The translations under genes and the position numbers were made by a program. Positions 16,610-23,190 of a stretch of 27,158 bases of DNA are shown in pieces (position 1 is the stretch's first letter; every line of letters starts with the position of its first letter). The DNA is from Syntrophaceticus sp050949745 (lineage in GTDB: Bacteria; Bacillota; DSM-12270; Thermacetogeniales; Thermacetogeniaceae). Location of the stretch: contig JBMNGF010000016.1 in NCBI GenBank assembly GCA_050949745.1, positions 1 through 27,158 on the forward strand. The letters run 5' to 3'. The notes below the pieces were generated by a model. That model was not told where the DNA came from. It saw nothing but the letters and a program-made list of their open reading frames with translations, and did not search any database.

Positions 16610-18052
16610 TTATATGCTTTCCTCGTAATCTAGTGTTGCTTTCGCAGCAATTTCATCAATCGCCCGCTGTGTTTCTTTATCCAGCAATTCCACATCACTG
16701 AGCTCATCCAGCATAGCCAAGGCGCGTTTTAATGCTTTTTCTCTAATATCTAACGCACCATCATTTTCCCAACCGGTCCAATTCCGGCGTTCAGTAAGGT
16801 CTGCCTGCCAGATCTCCTTGCGACAGTATTTGACTGTATGCTTTTGCCCAAGGAAATTGCCGCCAGGACCCAATTTTGAAATTACATCAAGGCCAAGTGT
16901 CTTTTCATCAACTATAATTTCTTTAGCCATCCTCCTGAGCTGGGACATGCACTCATTGCAGTAAATCAAGTCAGCAAAGTCCACAATCACATCCATATCA
17001 AACTGCATAGAATCCAGCAGATCAGCCGCCAACGCACCACTCAAACCAACCATGCCTGTTTCAAAACCAGCCTGGCCGTCAAGAATCTTGGCATCACGCA
17101 GCATACTGGGCATTCTGGTGGGCAGGTCTAAGAAGCGTCCCAATTGAGCCATGCAGACTTTCAATATAGCAAACTCAGGGCTGGACATGGTTACAGACCC
17201 GGTCTTGAAGTCGAAGCCACGTGCAAAACTCGTATATATAACAGGAGCGCCGGGATTAACCAACTGTCCCAAGGTTATACAGGCCAATGTTTCAGCATGC
17301 GCCTGAGCACAAGTTCCCGCAATAGTAATAGGGGAACTCACCCCGAGAATCGGACCGGAACTGATAATCGCAGGTACCTTATGCTTGCTCATTTCAATCA
17401 GCGCCTCTAATGTCAGCCTATCGATCTGCAGCGCAGGCTTGGTCAAAATCCAAAATGAGATATATGGTCGTTCGTGAAAGGCCTCTTCGCTACCCACGGC
17501 AATAGAAGCCATTTTTATAATGTCCCTTACACCCTGAGTCCCATAGCCACCATTCGTAATATGCTTAGTCGTATTCTTGATATTCGTAGCCCATGAATAC
17601 CACTCAGCAACTTGTCCGGGAACATCCTGCGGAGTCACTAAACCTCCCGCAACACCGACATGTTCCAAATTGTCAATTATTTTAGTGATTTTAACTAAAT
17701 CCTCATTAGTTGCCGGACGCTTTTTCCCGTCATAAGGGTCAAGCACATGAGTCGCTTCAGTCATTGTCGCCAGAACTGGTACCTGGTCACCGGTAAATGT
17801 GATATCATGTTTTGGGTCCCTTGCATACAAAGTAACTTCAGACCTCTTGGGTACAGTTTCTAACGCCCGGTCCACAAGGTCAGCGGGAATTTTTACAATG
17901 TTATTGTCCTCAACCTTCGCCCCTGCATCACTTAAAATCTCAATTGCTTCTTGGCAGGGCATTTGCATGCCTGTATTTTGCAAGATGTCAAGCGCTGAAT
18001 CATGAAGCAACTGCACTTCTTCATCAGAAAAATACTGAAATAACGGTTTCAA
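16610..18052 (-). CDS. MttB-family corrinoid methyltransferase, non-pyrrolysine (MttB-1)
   Basis: This 480-aa protein belongs to the trimethylamine methyltransferase (MttB) superfamily but reads through without an amber codon, so it is of the MtgB type acting on quaternary amines such as glycine betaine, proline betaine or carnitine. It would transfer an N-methyl group to the corrinoid protein encoded 21 nt upstream. Family-like stretches include ATHVLDPYDGKKRPAT, GPILGVSSPITIAGTCAQAH, FAILKVCMAQLGRF and KLGPGGNFLGQKHT. It starts with TTG 8 nt after GGAGG. MttB-2 (20823-22265) has the same length without gaps and I count about 71 substitutions (about 85% identity), densest at residues 101-200 (24 changes). 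The exact substrate is not predictable from sequence. Confidence 0.92.
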   Translation of the reverse strand: MKPLFQYFSDEEVQLLHDSALDILQNTGMQMPCQEAIEILSDAGAKVEDNNIVKIPADLVDRALETVPKRSEVTLYARDPKHDITFTGDQVPVLATMTEATHVLDPYDGKKRPATNEDLVKITKIIDNLEHVGVAGGLVTPQDVPGQVAEWYSWATNIKNTTKHITNGGYGTQGVRDIIKMASIAVGSEEAFHERPYISFWILTKPALQIDRLTLEALIEMSKHKVPAIISSGPILGVSSPITIAGTCAQAHAETLACITLGQLVNPGAPVIYTSFARGFDFKTGSVTMSSPEFAILKVCMAQLGRFLDLPTRMPSMLRDAKILDGQAGFETGMVGLSGALAADLLDSMQFDMDVIVDFADLIYCNECMSQLRRMAKEIIVDEKTLGLDVISKLGPGGNFLGQKHTVKYCRKEIWQADLTERRNWTGWENDGALDIREKALKRALAMLDELSDVELLDKETQRAIDEIAAKATLDYEESI

Positions 18053-18073
18053 TTAACCCACCTCCTGTTTGTA

Positions 18074-18721
18074 TTATTTACCAGTCAATAAAGACATGGT
18101 GACATCAACCGCTTCTTTCAAATCGGCTCCAAAACCATCAGCACCTATTTTCTCAGCATATTCTTTGCTTACTGCGGCTCCTCCCACAATGAACTTAAAC
18201 TTGTCACGGACACCGCGTTCCTTCATCCTTTCAACTATCTTCGGCAGTTCTGGAATGGTCATAGTTAGAAGGGCAGATGCGCCAATTATATCTGCGTCAT
18301 TTTCAATAGCCACATCAATAAATTTATCCACAGGGCAATCCACGCCGATATCAACGACATCAATACCATTTGTGGAAAGCATAGTAATAACAAGATCCTT
18401 TCCAATGTCATGGATATCACCGGCAACTGTACCCATCACAAATGTTCCAATTTTATCTGCCTTTTGACCTGGCATTTTCTCTTCAAGTAAGGATATGCTT
18501 TCTTTCACCATTTCCGCCGCAAATACCAGTTCCGGCAGGAAAACGTTACCCTTTCCAAACTCCTCACCAACACCACGAATGCCAGCTGTATAGCCATCCT
18601 CAACGGCTTCAACCATACTAATCCCAGAGTTAATCACTTCATCAGTCAATCGCTCAACTTCTTCATCATCTATATTGATAACCGCTTCCTTGATTTTTTC
18701 CAAAAGCTCTTCCTTAGACAC
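18074..18721 (-). CDS. Corrinoid protein, methyl carrier (MtgC/MtbC type)
   Basis: This 215-aa protein carries the methyl group on cobalamin. The N-terminal helical cap (residues about 1-85) is followed by a Rossmann B12 domain with the lower-ligand motif DIHDIG (102-107, His104), DIGVDCP, the GASALLTMT loop (148-156) and VGGAAVS (179-185). The GTG start follows GGAGG at about 8 nt. It lies between the BCCT transporter and MttB-1, as in betaine demethylation loci. A decayed copy of its last codons remains upstream of MttB-2 (22281-22340). No gene for the third component, the corrinoid:tetrahydrofolate methyltransferase, or for a reductive activator is in the window. Confidence 0.95.
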   Translation of the reverse strand: MSKEELLEKIKEAVINIDDEEVERLTDEVINSGISMVEAVEDGYTAGIRGVGEEFGKGNVFLPELVFAAEMVKESISLLEEKMPGQKADKIGTFVMGTVAGDIHDIGKDLVITMLSTNGIDVVDIGVDCPVDKFIDVAIENDADIIGASALLTMTIPELPKIVERMKERGVRDKFKFIVGGAAVSKEYAEKIGADGFGADLKEAVDVTMSLLTGK

Positions 18722-18752
18722 CTAAACCGCCTCCTTAGTATTTGTCTTAATT

Positions 18753-18787
18753 GCTAGCAAGTTGGAAACCATAACCACCTTGCTAGC
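18753..18787 (-). other. Intercistronic hairpin between transporter and corrinoid genes
   Basis: GCTAGCAAG (18753-18761) and CTTGCTAGC (18779-18787) are perfect 9-bp inverted arms around a 17-nt loop in the 79-nt gap between the BCCT stop and the corrinoid start. No T-run follows. It may adjust mRNA stability so that the corrinoid and MttB messages differ in level from the transporter. Confidence 0.5.
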
Positions 18788-18800
18788 CAATATTACTGCA

Positions 18801-20390
18801 TCAACTGTTTGCTCCAGTCGGTTCTGCCTGCTCATCAGACTGTTCCGGTATTTCTTTACCGAATGTTCGAATCTCGTGCAACTTCCTTGCAGACGTAAAT
18901 GCCCCCCACAGTGGTGGCACAATTAGCAACGAACAAGGAACCGCAGTTACGACAATGAAGTCCTGTAAAGATCCCACACCACCGATTCTGATCAACACGG
19001 CAGCAGCAGCACACATAGCAATACACCAAAAAGCTCTTGTGAATTTATCCGGAGTCTCATCCCCGGAAACTGTCATCGCTATCGTATAGGTAATACCGGT
19101 GCCAGTGGTAGCCAAGAAAAGAACGACAAGGATCAGCAACACTGGTATGACTATGGTACTCAACGGCAATTGCTCGCCAATAGATAGCAGACAGGCCGGA
19201 AGCCCTCTGTCAGACAATGGCCCAGAGATAGATCCGGGATTACTTAATTCATAGAAAATACCTGAACCGCCAAGAACCGTAAACCACATATTGGTCACAA
19301 TAGGCGCAATAAGAGAGACAGCAATAATAATCTCCCTGATGGTCCTACCCTTGGAAATTCGGGCAACGAACACTCCCATAATCGGAGCATAACCGATAAA
19401 CCAACCCCAATAGAAGAACGTCCAGGAGTTAAGCCAATCGAATCCGCTCCCTCTGAATAAAGAGATCGCTACAAAATCCCGATGGTATACTCCAAAGGCG
19501 GTAAGAAATTGATCAATAATAAAACGGCCGGGGCCAAATAGAAGGATGAAACCGGCTACAATGAAGGTTAAGATTACATTGAAATTGGCAAGATGCTGAA
19601 TCCCTTTTTCTAAACCTGTTGTTGTAACTAACGTATAAAATATACCAACTACTGCCAAAATAACCAACTGTACTGTATATGTATTGGGAATTCCCCAAAG
19701 TATTTCAAAGGCATCAGCCAACTGCAAACCAAGAAAACCAATAGGGCCAATGGTGCCAGCAGCCACTCCAATAACCGCAAATGCATCAGCAAGCTTTCCC
19801 CATATACTATCAATAGCCTTTTCCTTGAGGATCGGATAAAGGAGCGTCCTTGGTTTCAGTGGTAATCCCTTTTCATAGTGTAGGTACCCAAGCAAAATTC
19901 CTGACAAACCTCCAAGGCAAGCCCATGCTAAGTAGCCCCAATGCAAATAACTCATTGACAAAGCAGGAGCAACAGCTTCCATTGTTCCACCTACGACACC
20001 TGCATATTGAGGTGGAGGATTTAAAAAATGTGATATAGGCTCAGAGGCTGAAAAGAAGACTCCGCCTCCGGCGAGCAAAGTAGTTACAATCATGGCTACC
20101 CATTTAAGCGTTGTGAAGTCAGGCTTTTCATCCGTTAATTTAATCGCACCATACTTGCTAATAGCAAGCCCCAACCCTAAGAAAAATGTAGCGATCAATA
20201 GAATCTGCCAGAATGCTCCAAAGTAATCACATACCCATGTGAAAGCCGCAGTAACAATTGCGCCAACAGTATCAACATTGATAAGCGCAGCAATAATGAA
20301 TACTATAATAAACCCGGCGCTAACCCACCATACCCACCAATCAGTACCTTCCTTATTAAAGAACTTCTCTTTTGCCGATTCATCTGCCAT
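18801..20390 (-). CDS. BCCT family betaine/carnitine/choline-type transporter
   Basis: This 529-aa protein has 12 expected membrane segments and the BCCT signature SWTFFYWGWFIGYAPIMGVF followed by ARISKGRTIREII. Aligned by eye with CaiT, the aromatic substrate site keeps the first Trp (WT) and the next Trp (W of GWF), has Phe at the position of W324, and Tyr as in CaiT Y327. A Met falls at CaiT Met331, a residue tied to Na+-independent transport. The ATG start follows GAGGGGA at about 7 nt. It is the first gene behind sigma-54 promoter A, with a leader of about 150 nt. It should import the quaternary amine demethylated by MttB; exchange with the demethylated product is possible but unproven. 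Confidence 0.94.
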   Translation of the reverse strand: MADESAKEKFFNKEGTDWWVWWVSAGFIIVFIIAALINVDTVGAIVTAAFTWVCDYFGAFWQILLIATFFLGLGLAISKYGAIKLTDEKPDFTTLKWVAMIVTTLLAGGGVFFSASEPISHFLNPPPQYAGVVGGTMEAVAPALSMSYLHWGYLAWACLGGLSGILLGYLHYEKGLPLKPRTLLYPILKEKAIDSIWGKLADAFAVIGVAAGTIGPIGFLGLQLADAFEILWGIPNTYTVQLVILAVVGIFYTLVTTTGLEKGIQHLANFNVILTFIVAGFILLFGPGRFIIDQFLTAFGVYHRDFVAISLFRGSGFDWLNSWTFFYWGWFIGYAPIMGVFVARISKGRTIREIIIAVSLIAPIVTNMWFTVLGGSGIFYELSNPGSISGPLSDRGLPACLLSIGEQLPLSTIVIPVLLILVVLFLATTGTGITYTIAMTVSGDETPDKFTRAFWCIAMCAAAAVLIRIGGVGSLQDFIVVTAVPCSLLIVPPLWGAFTSARKLHEIRTFGKEIPEQSDEQAEPTGANS

Positions 20391-20468
20391 TTAAACATCC
20401 CCTCTCTTTAATAAGCTTTACCATTTCAAATAAACAATACTGCCCATAACCAATGAGATCTTTGGTGA

Positions 20469-20492
20469 CTATAGCTCCATTCTTATCCTCAA
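20469..20492 (-). other. Possible leader ORF with strong ribosome site
   Basis: In the leader of promoter A, AAAGGAGG (20497-20504) stands 4-5 nt before a TTG codon (20492) that opens only seven codons before TAG (20471-20469). It could be a leader peptide or a relic of an earlier gene start. There is no independent support. Confidence 0.25.
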
Positions 20493-20549
20493 AACACCTC
20501 CTTTGTCTTTTGTCATTAATAGTGGGGTATTTCACAATACATCATATTA

Positions 20550-20565
20550 AGCAAAGACCATGCCA
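20550..20565 (-). promoter_or_regulatory. Sigma-54 promoter A (BCCT-corrinoid-MttB-1 unit)
   Basis: The minus strand reads TGGCATGGTCTTTGCT, matching the -24/-12 consensus TGGCAYRNNNNTTGCW, with GG and GC separated by exactly 10 nt. It lies 160 nt upstream of the BCCT start. The same arrangement occurs at 22366-22381. Confidence 0.85.
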
Positions 20566-20628
20566 TGTAGAAAAAACACCGTAATACAGGCATTTCACGA
20601 AATGAAACAGAGAACATGGACACCTTAA

Positions 20629-20645
20629 ATTGCAATTATTGCAAT
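20629..20645 (-). promoter_or_regulatory. Paired ATTGCAAT boxes, copy A
   Basis: ATTGCAATTATTGCAAT consists of two self-complementary ATTGCAAT boxes separated by T. It lies 64 nt upstream of promoter A between the promoter and the large palindrome. The identical 17-mer sits at 22444-22460 at nearly the same distance from promoter B. It may bind a bending or accessory factor. Confidence 0.6.
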
Positions 20646-20700
20646 TCTTGAAAATTAAAAGCCTATAAAAACGCCTATATTAGACGGCAACCAAGAATAA

Positions 20701-20731
20701 GCAAAGCTGTGCAACATTTGCACAGCTTTGC
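20701..20731 (-). promoter_or_regulatory. Upstream activator palindrome, copy A
   Basis: Perfect 14-bp inverted arms, GCAAAGCTGTGCAA (20701-20714) and TTGCACAGCTTTGC (20718-20731), flank a CAT centre. The centre is about 165 nt from the -12 element of promoter A, a standard enhancer distance for sigma-54 activators. The same palindrome lies upstream of promoter B. It could alternatively act as a hairpin after MttB-2, but no T-run follows. Confidence 0.78.
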
Positions 20732-20822
20732 AATATCTGCAGAGAAGAGCGGTTCTCTTTGTGTAGGAAAATAAATGTTGAGGATTATTCGTAAATTCCA
20801 TTAGTACCAACCTAGAAAAAAA

Positions 20823-22265
20823 TCATATACTTCCCTCATAATCCACTGCTGCATTTGCAACAATTTCATCGATCGCCCGCTGTGTTTCTTTATCCAGCAA
20901 TTCGACCTCATTGACCTCATCTAACACAGCCAAGGCACGCTTCAATGCTTTTTCTCTAATTCCTAACGCACCGTCATTTTCCCATCCAGTCCAATTCCGG
21001 CGCTCAGTAAGGTCTGCCTGCCAAATCTCCTTACGGCAGTATTTGACTGTATGCTTTTGCCCAAGAAAATTGCCACCAGGACCCAATTTGGTAATTACAT
21101 TAAGACCAAGGGTCTCTTCATCAACTAAAACACCCTTAGCCATCCTCCTGAGCTGGGCCATGCACTCATTACAGTAAACCAAATCAGCAAAATCCACAGT
21201 CACATCCATATCAAACTGCATGGAATCCAACAAATCAGCTGACAGCGCACCACAAAGCCCAACCATGCCGGTTTCAAATCCGGCCTGGCCATCAAGAATC
21301 TTGGCATCACGCAGCATAGTCGGCATTCTGATTGGCAAGTCCAGAAAACGTCCCATTTGTGCCATGCAGACTTTCAATATAGCAGACTCCAGGCTGGACA
21401 TGGTTACAGACCCGGTCTTGAAATCAAAGCCACGCGCAAAACTCGTATATATAACAGGAGCGCCGGGACTAACCAGCTGTCCCAAGGTAATACAGGCCAA
21501 TATCTCAGCATGCGCCTGAGCACAAGTCCCGGCAATGGTAATGGGGGAAGTCACCCCGAGAATCGGACCGGAACTGATAACCACAGGTACCTTATGCCTG
21601 CTCACTTCGATCAGCGCTTCCAATGACAACCTATCGATCTGTAGCGCAGGCTTGGTTAAAACCCAAAATGAGATATATGGTCGCTTATAAAAGGCCTCTT
21701 CACCACCCACAGCGATAGAGGCCATTTTTATAGCGTCTCTTACCCCTTGAGTCCCAAAACCACCACTCGCTATATGTTTTGTTGTATTCATGATAGTCGT
21801 AGCCCAGGCATACCACTCAGCAACTTCTCCGGGAACATCCTGTGGAGTTACTAAGTTTCCTGAAGCACCGATATTCTCCATTCTGTCCATTATTTTAACG
21901 ATTTTAGCTAAATCATCATTTGTAGCCGGACGCCTTTTTCCGCTATAAGGATCAAGCACATGAGTCGCTTCACCCATAGCCACTAAGACTGGCACCTGAT
22001 CATCGGTGAAGGTGATATCTTGTTTTGGGTCCCGTGCATATAAAGTAACTTCAGACCTCCTGGGTACAGTTTCTAACGCCCGGTTCACTAGGTCAGCGGG
22101 AATCTTTACAATGTTGTTCTTTTCAATCTTCGCCCCCGCATCACTTAAGATCTCAATTGCCTCTTGGCAGGGCATCTGCATGCCTGTATTTTGCAAGATG
22201 TCAAGCGCTGAACCATGAATCAACTGCACTTCTTCATCAGAAAAATACTGAAATACCGGTTTCAT
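20823..22265 (-). CDS. MttB-family corrinoid methyltransferase, non-pyrrolysine (MttB-2)
   Basis: This 480-aa paralogue of MttB-1 aligns end to end with no gaps at about 85% identity (409 of 480 by my count). It has no amber codon. The ATG start follows CAGGAGGCGGG, where MttB-1 uses TTG in the corresponding place. It stands alone behind sigma-54 promoter B, and between promoter and start is a remnant of the corrinoid gene end, so it must use the corrinoid protein encoded at 18074-18721 or elsewhere. Both the retention of an intact frame and the concentration of changes at residues 101-200 suggest use of a different substrate, isomer or methylation state (inference). Confidence 0.92.
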   Translation of the reverse strand: MKPVFQYFSDEEVQLIHGSALDILQNTGMQMPCQEAIEILSDAGAKIEKNNIVKIPADLVNRALETVPRRSEVTLYARDPKQDITFTDDQVPVLVAMGEATHVLDPYSGKRRPATNDDLAKIVKIMDRMENIGASGNLVTPQDVPGEVAEWYAWATTIMNTTKHIASGGFGTQGVRDAIKMASIAVGGEEAFYKRPYISFWVLTKPALQIDRLSLEALIEVSRHKVPVVISSGPILGVTSPITIAGTCAQAHAEILACITLGQLVSPGAPVIYTSFARGFDFKTGSVTMSSLESAILKVCMAQMGRFLDLPIRMPTMLRDAKILDGQAGFETGMVGLCGALSADLLDSMQFDMDVTVDFADLVYCNECMAQLRRMAKGVLVDEETLGLNVITKLGPGGNFLGQKHTVKYCRKEIWQADLTERRNWTGWENDGALGIREKALKRALAVLDEVNEVELLDKETQRAIDEIVANAAVDYEGSI

Positions 22266-22280
22266 TCAACCCGCCTCCTG

Positions 22281-22340
22281 TTCGTGTTGTTTCCCAGCCA
22301 ATAAAAACATAGTGGCCATCGACAGTTTCTTTTAAGCCAT
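22281..22340 (-). pseudogene. Remnant of corrinoid-protein gene 3' end
   Basis: The minus strand just upstream of MttB-2 aligns with the last 17 or so codons of the corrinoid gene and its spacer. Both share the pattern TTRAAAGAA..TGTCGATG/TTGATG, TTTATTG(A/G)CTGG and CRAACAGGAGG before the MttB start. In the remnant an extra base shifts the frame and the TAA stop has become ACA. It marks MttB-2 as a duplicate of the corrinoid-MttB-1 pair whose corrinoid gene was almost wholly deleted. Confidence 0.8.
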
Positions 22341-22365
22341 CGTAACCTGTGTTCTAAAAATATGA

Positions 22366-22381
22366 AGCAAGGTTCATACCA
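22366..22381 (-). promoter_or_regulatory. Sigma-54 promoter B (MttB-2 unit)
   Basis: The minus strand reads TGGTATGAACCTTGCT, with GG and GC separated by 10 nt as in -24/-12 promoters. It lies about 100 nt upstream of the MttB-2 start. The sequence between it and the palindrome at 22518-22546 is recognisably the same as in copy A, including CACCGTAATACAGGCATTT on the plus strand. Confidence 0.82.
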
Positions 22382-22443
22382 TGCAATAAAACACCGTAAT
22401 ACAGGCATTTTAAGAAACCAAATAGAGATCACTACCTCCTTAA

Positions 22444-22460
22444 ATTGCAATTATTGCAAT
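22444..22460 (-). promoter_or_regulatory. Paired ATTGCAAT boxes, copy B
   Basis: This 17-mer is identical to the one at 20629-20645, including the preceding CCTTAA, and sits 63 nt upstream of promoter B. Its conservation within an otherwise diverging spacer suggests function. Confidence 0.6.
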
Positions 22461-22517
22461 CCTGAAAGCCTAGAATGCTTATATTAGCCTATATAAGAGC
22501 GGGTAAACAAGAAGAAA

Positions 22518-22546
22518 CAAAGCTGTGCAATACTTGCACAGCTTTG
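22518..22546 (-). promoter_or_regulatory. Upstream activator palindrome, copy B
   Basis: Perfect 13-bp inverted arms, CAAAGCTGTGCAA (22518-22530) and TTGCACAGCTTTG (22534-22546), flank TAC. The arms are identical to copy A; only the centre differs. The distance to the promoter matches copy A exactly (151 nt between the GCAA of the promoter and the first core base). Confidence 0.78.
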
Positions 22547-22652
22547 CAGCATTTGCAAAAAAAGACTCAAATGGTGACACCTACAAATAAGGATTGCTCC
22601 TGCATCCAGGCGAGATCCTTCTCGATATTGCTGCACTTAGTAATAACTACAC

Positions 22653-22678
22653 ACGGCGGAGGTTGAAGCCCCCGCCGT
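22653..22678 (-). terminator. Probable terminator hairpin after enzyme-2 small subunit
   Basis: ACGGCGGAGG (22653-22662) pairs with CCCCCGCCGT (22669-22678) through a 10-bp GC-rich stem with one wobble and a 6-nt loop, 33 nt after the small-subunit stop. The following stretch on the minus strand has no clean T-run, so termination may be partial or factor-dependent. It separates the enzyme-2 genes from the MttB-2 regulatory cassette. Confidence 0.6.
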
Positions 22679-22710
22679 TGCATAATTTCATTTCAAATCA
22701 GGGAAAAACC

Positions 22711-23190
22711 CTATCGTTGGCTTCCTTTTATCAACTGCTTGGCCAGCATGGCACCATCCTTGATCGCTTCATAACCGGTGCAGCGGCAAAGATGCTTGTT
22801 AAGAGCCTTTAAAATAGCATCTTCATCAGCATCCGGATTATTATCAAACAGTGCTACCAATTCGGTGACAATGCCAGGTGTACAAAAACCACACTGAATA
22901 GCACCTGAATCAACCAGTGCTTTCTGTACAGGATGAAGTTCCTTACCGTTGGACACACCCTCCACAGTGATCACTTCACCACCCTGCACCTTGTCCATGG
23001 TTGTGCGGCAACTTTTAACTGCTTTGCCATTTAAAATCACCGTGCAGGCACCACATGTATAATTATCACAACCGCGTTTGGTGCCAGTAAGTTGTAGATC
23101 TTCGCGCAACACATCGATCAACAATGTGTCCGCATCCACTTCCACAGTACGTTCGCAACCATTAACTTTAAATGTGTATTTTTCAGCCAT
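22711..23190 (-). CDS. Molybdenum hydroxylase, [2Fe-2S] small subunit (enzyme 2)
   Basis: This 159-aa chain carries the first [2Fe-2S] motif CDNYTCGACTVILNG with a further Cys in KSCRT, and the second as CGFCTPG and CRCTGY. It overlaps the large-subunit stop by 1 nt (TGATG). It is clearly different from the enzyme-1 small subunit (for example CDNYTCGAC against CAEGECGAC), so the two Mo enzymes are not a recent duplication. The hairpin at 22653-22678 follows it. Confidence 0.95.
   Translation of the reverse strand: MAEKYTFKVNGCERTVEVDADTLLIDVLREDLQLTGTKRGCDNYTCGACTVILNGKAVKSCRTTMDKVQGGEVITVEGVSNGKELHPVQKALVDSGAIQCGFCTPGIVTELVALFDNNPDADEDAILKALNKHLCRCTGYEAIKDGAMLAKQLIKGSQR

Noticed and set aside
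16610..22265. Pyrrolysine use in the MttB proteins
   Set aside because: Both frames run 480 codons to their normal stops without an internal TAG, and no pyl genes are present. They are non-pyrrolysine members.
20701..22546. The two large palindromes as rho-independent terminators
   Set aside because: They have no T-run on either strand, have identical arms, and sit at the same distance from two sigma-54 promoters. An enhancer site explains this better, although hairpin formation in RNA cannot be excluded.
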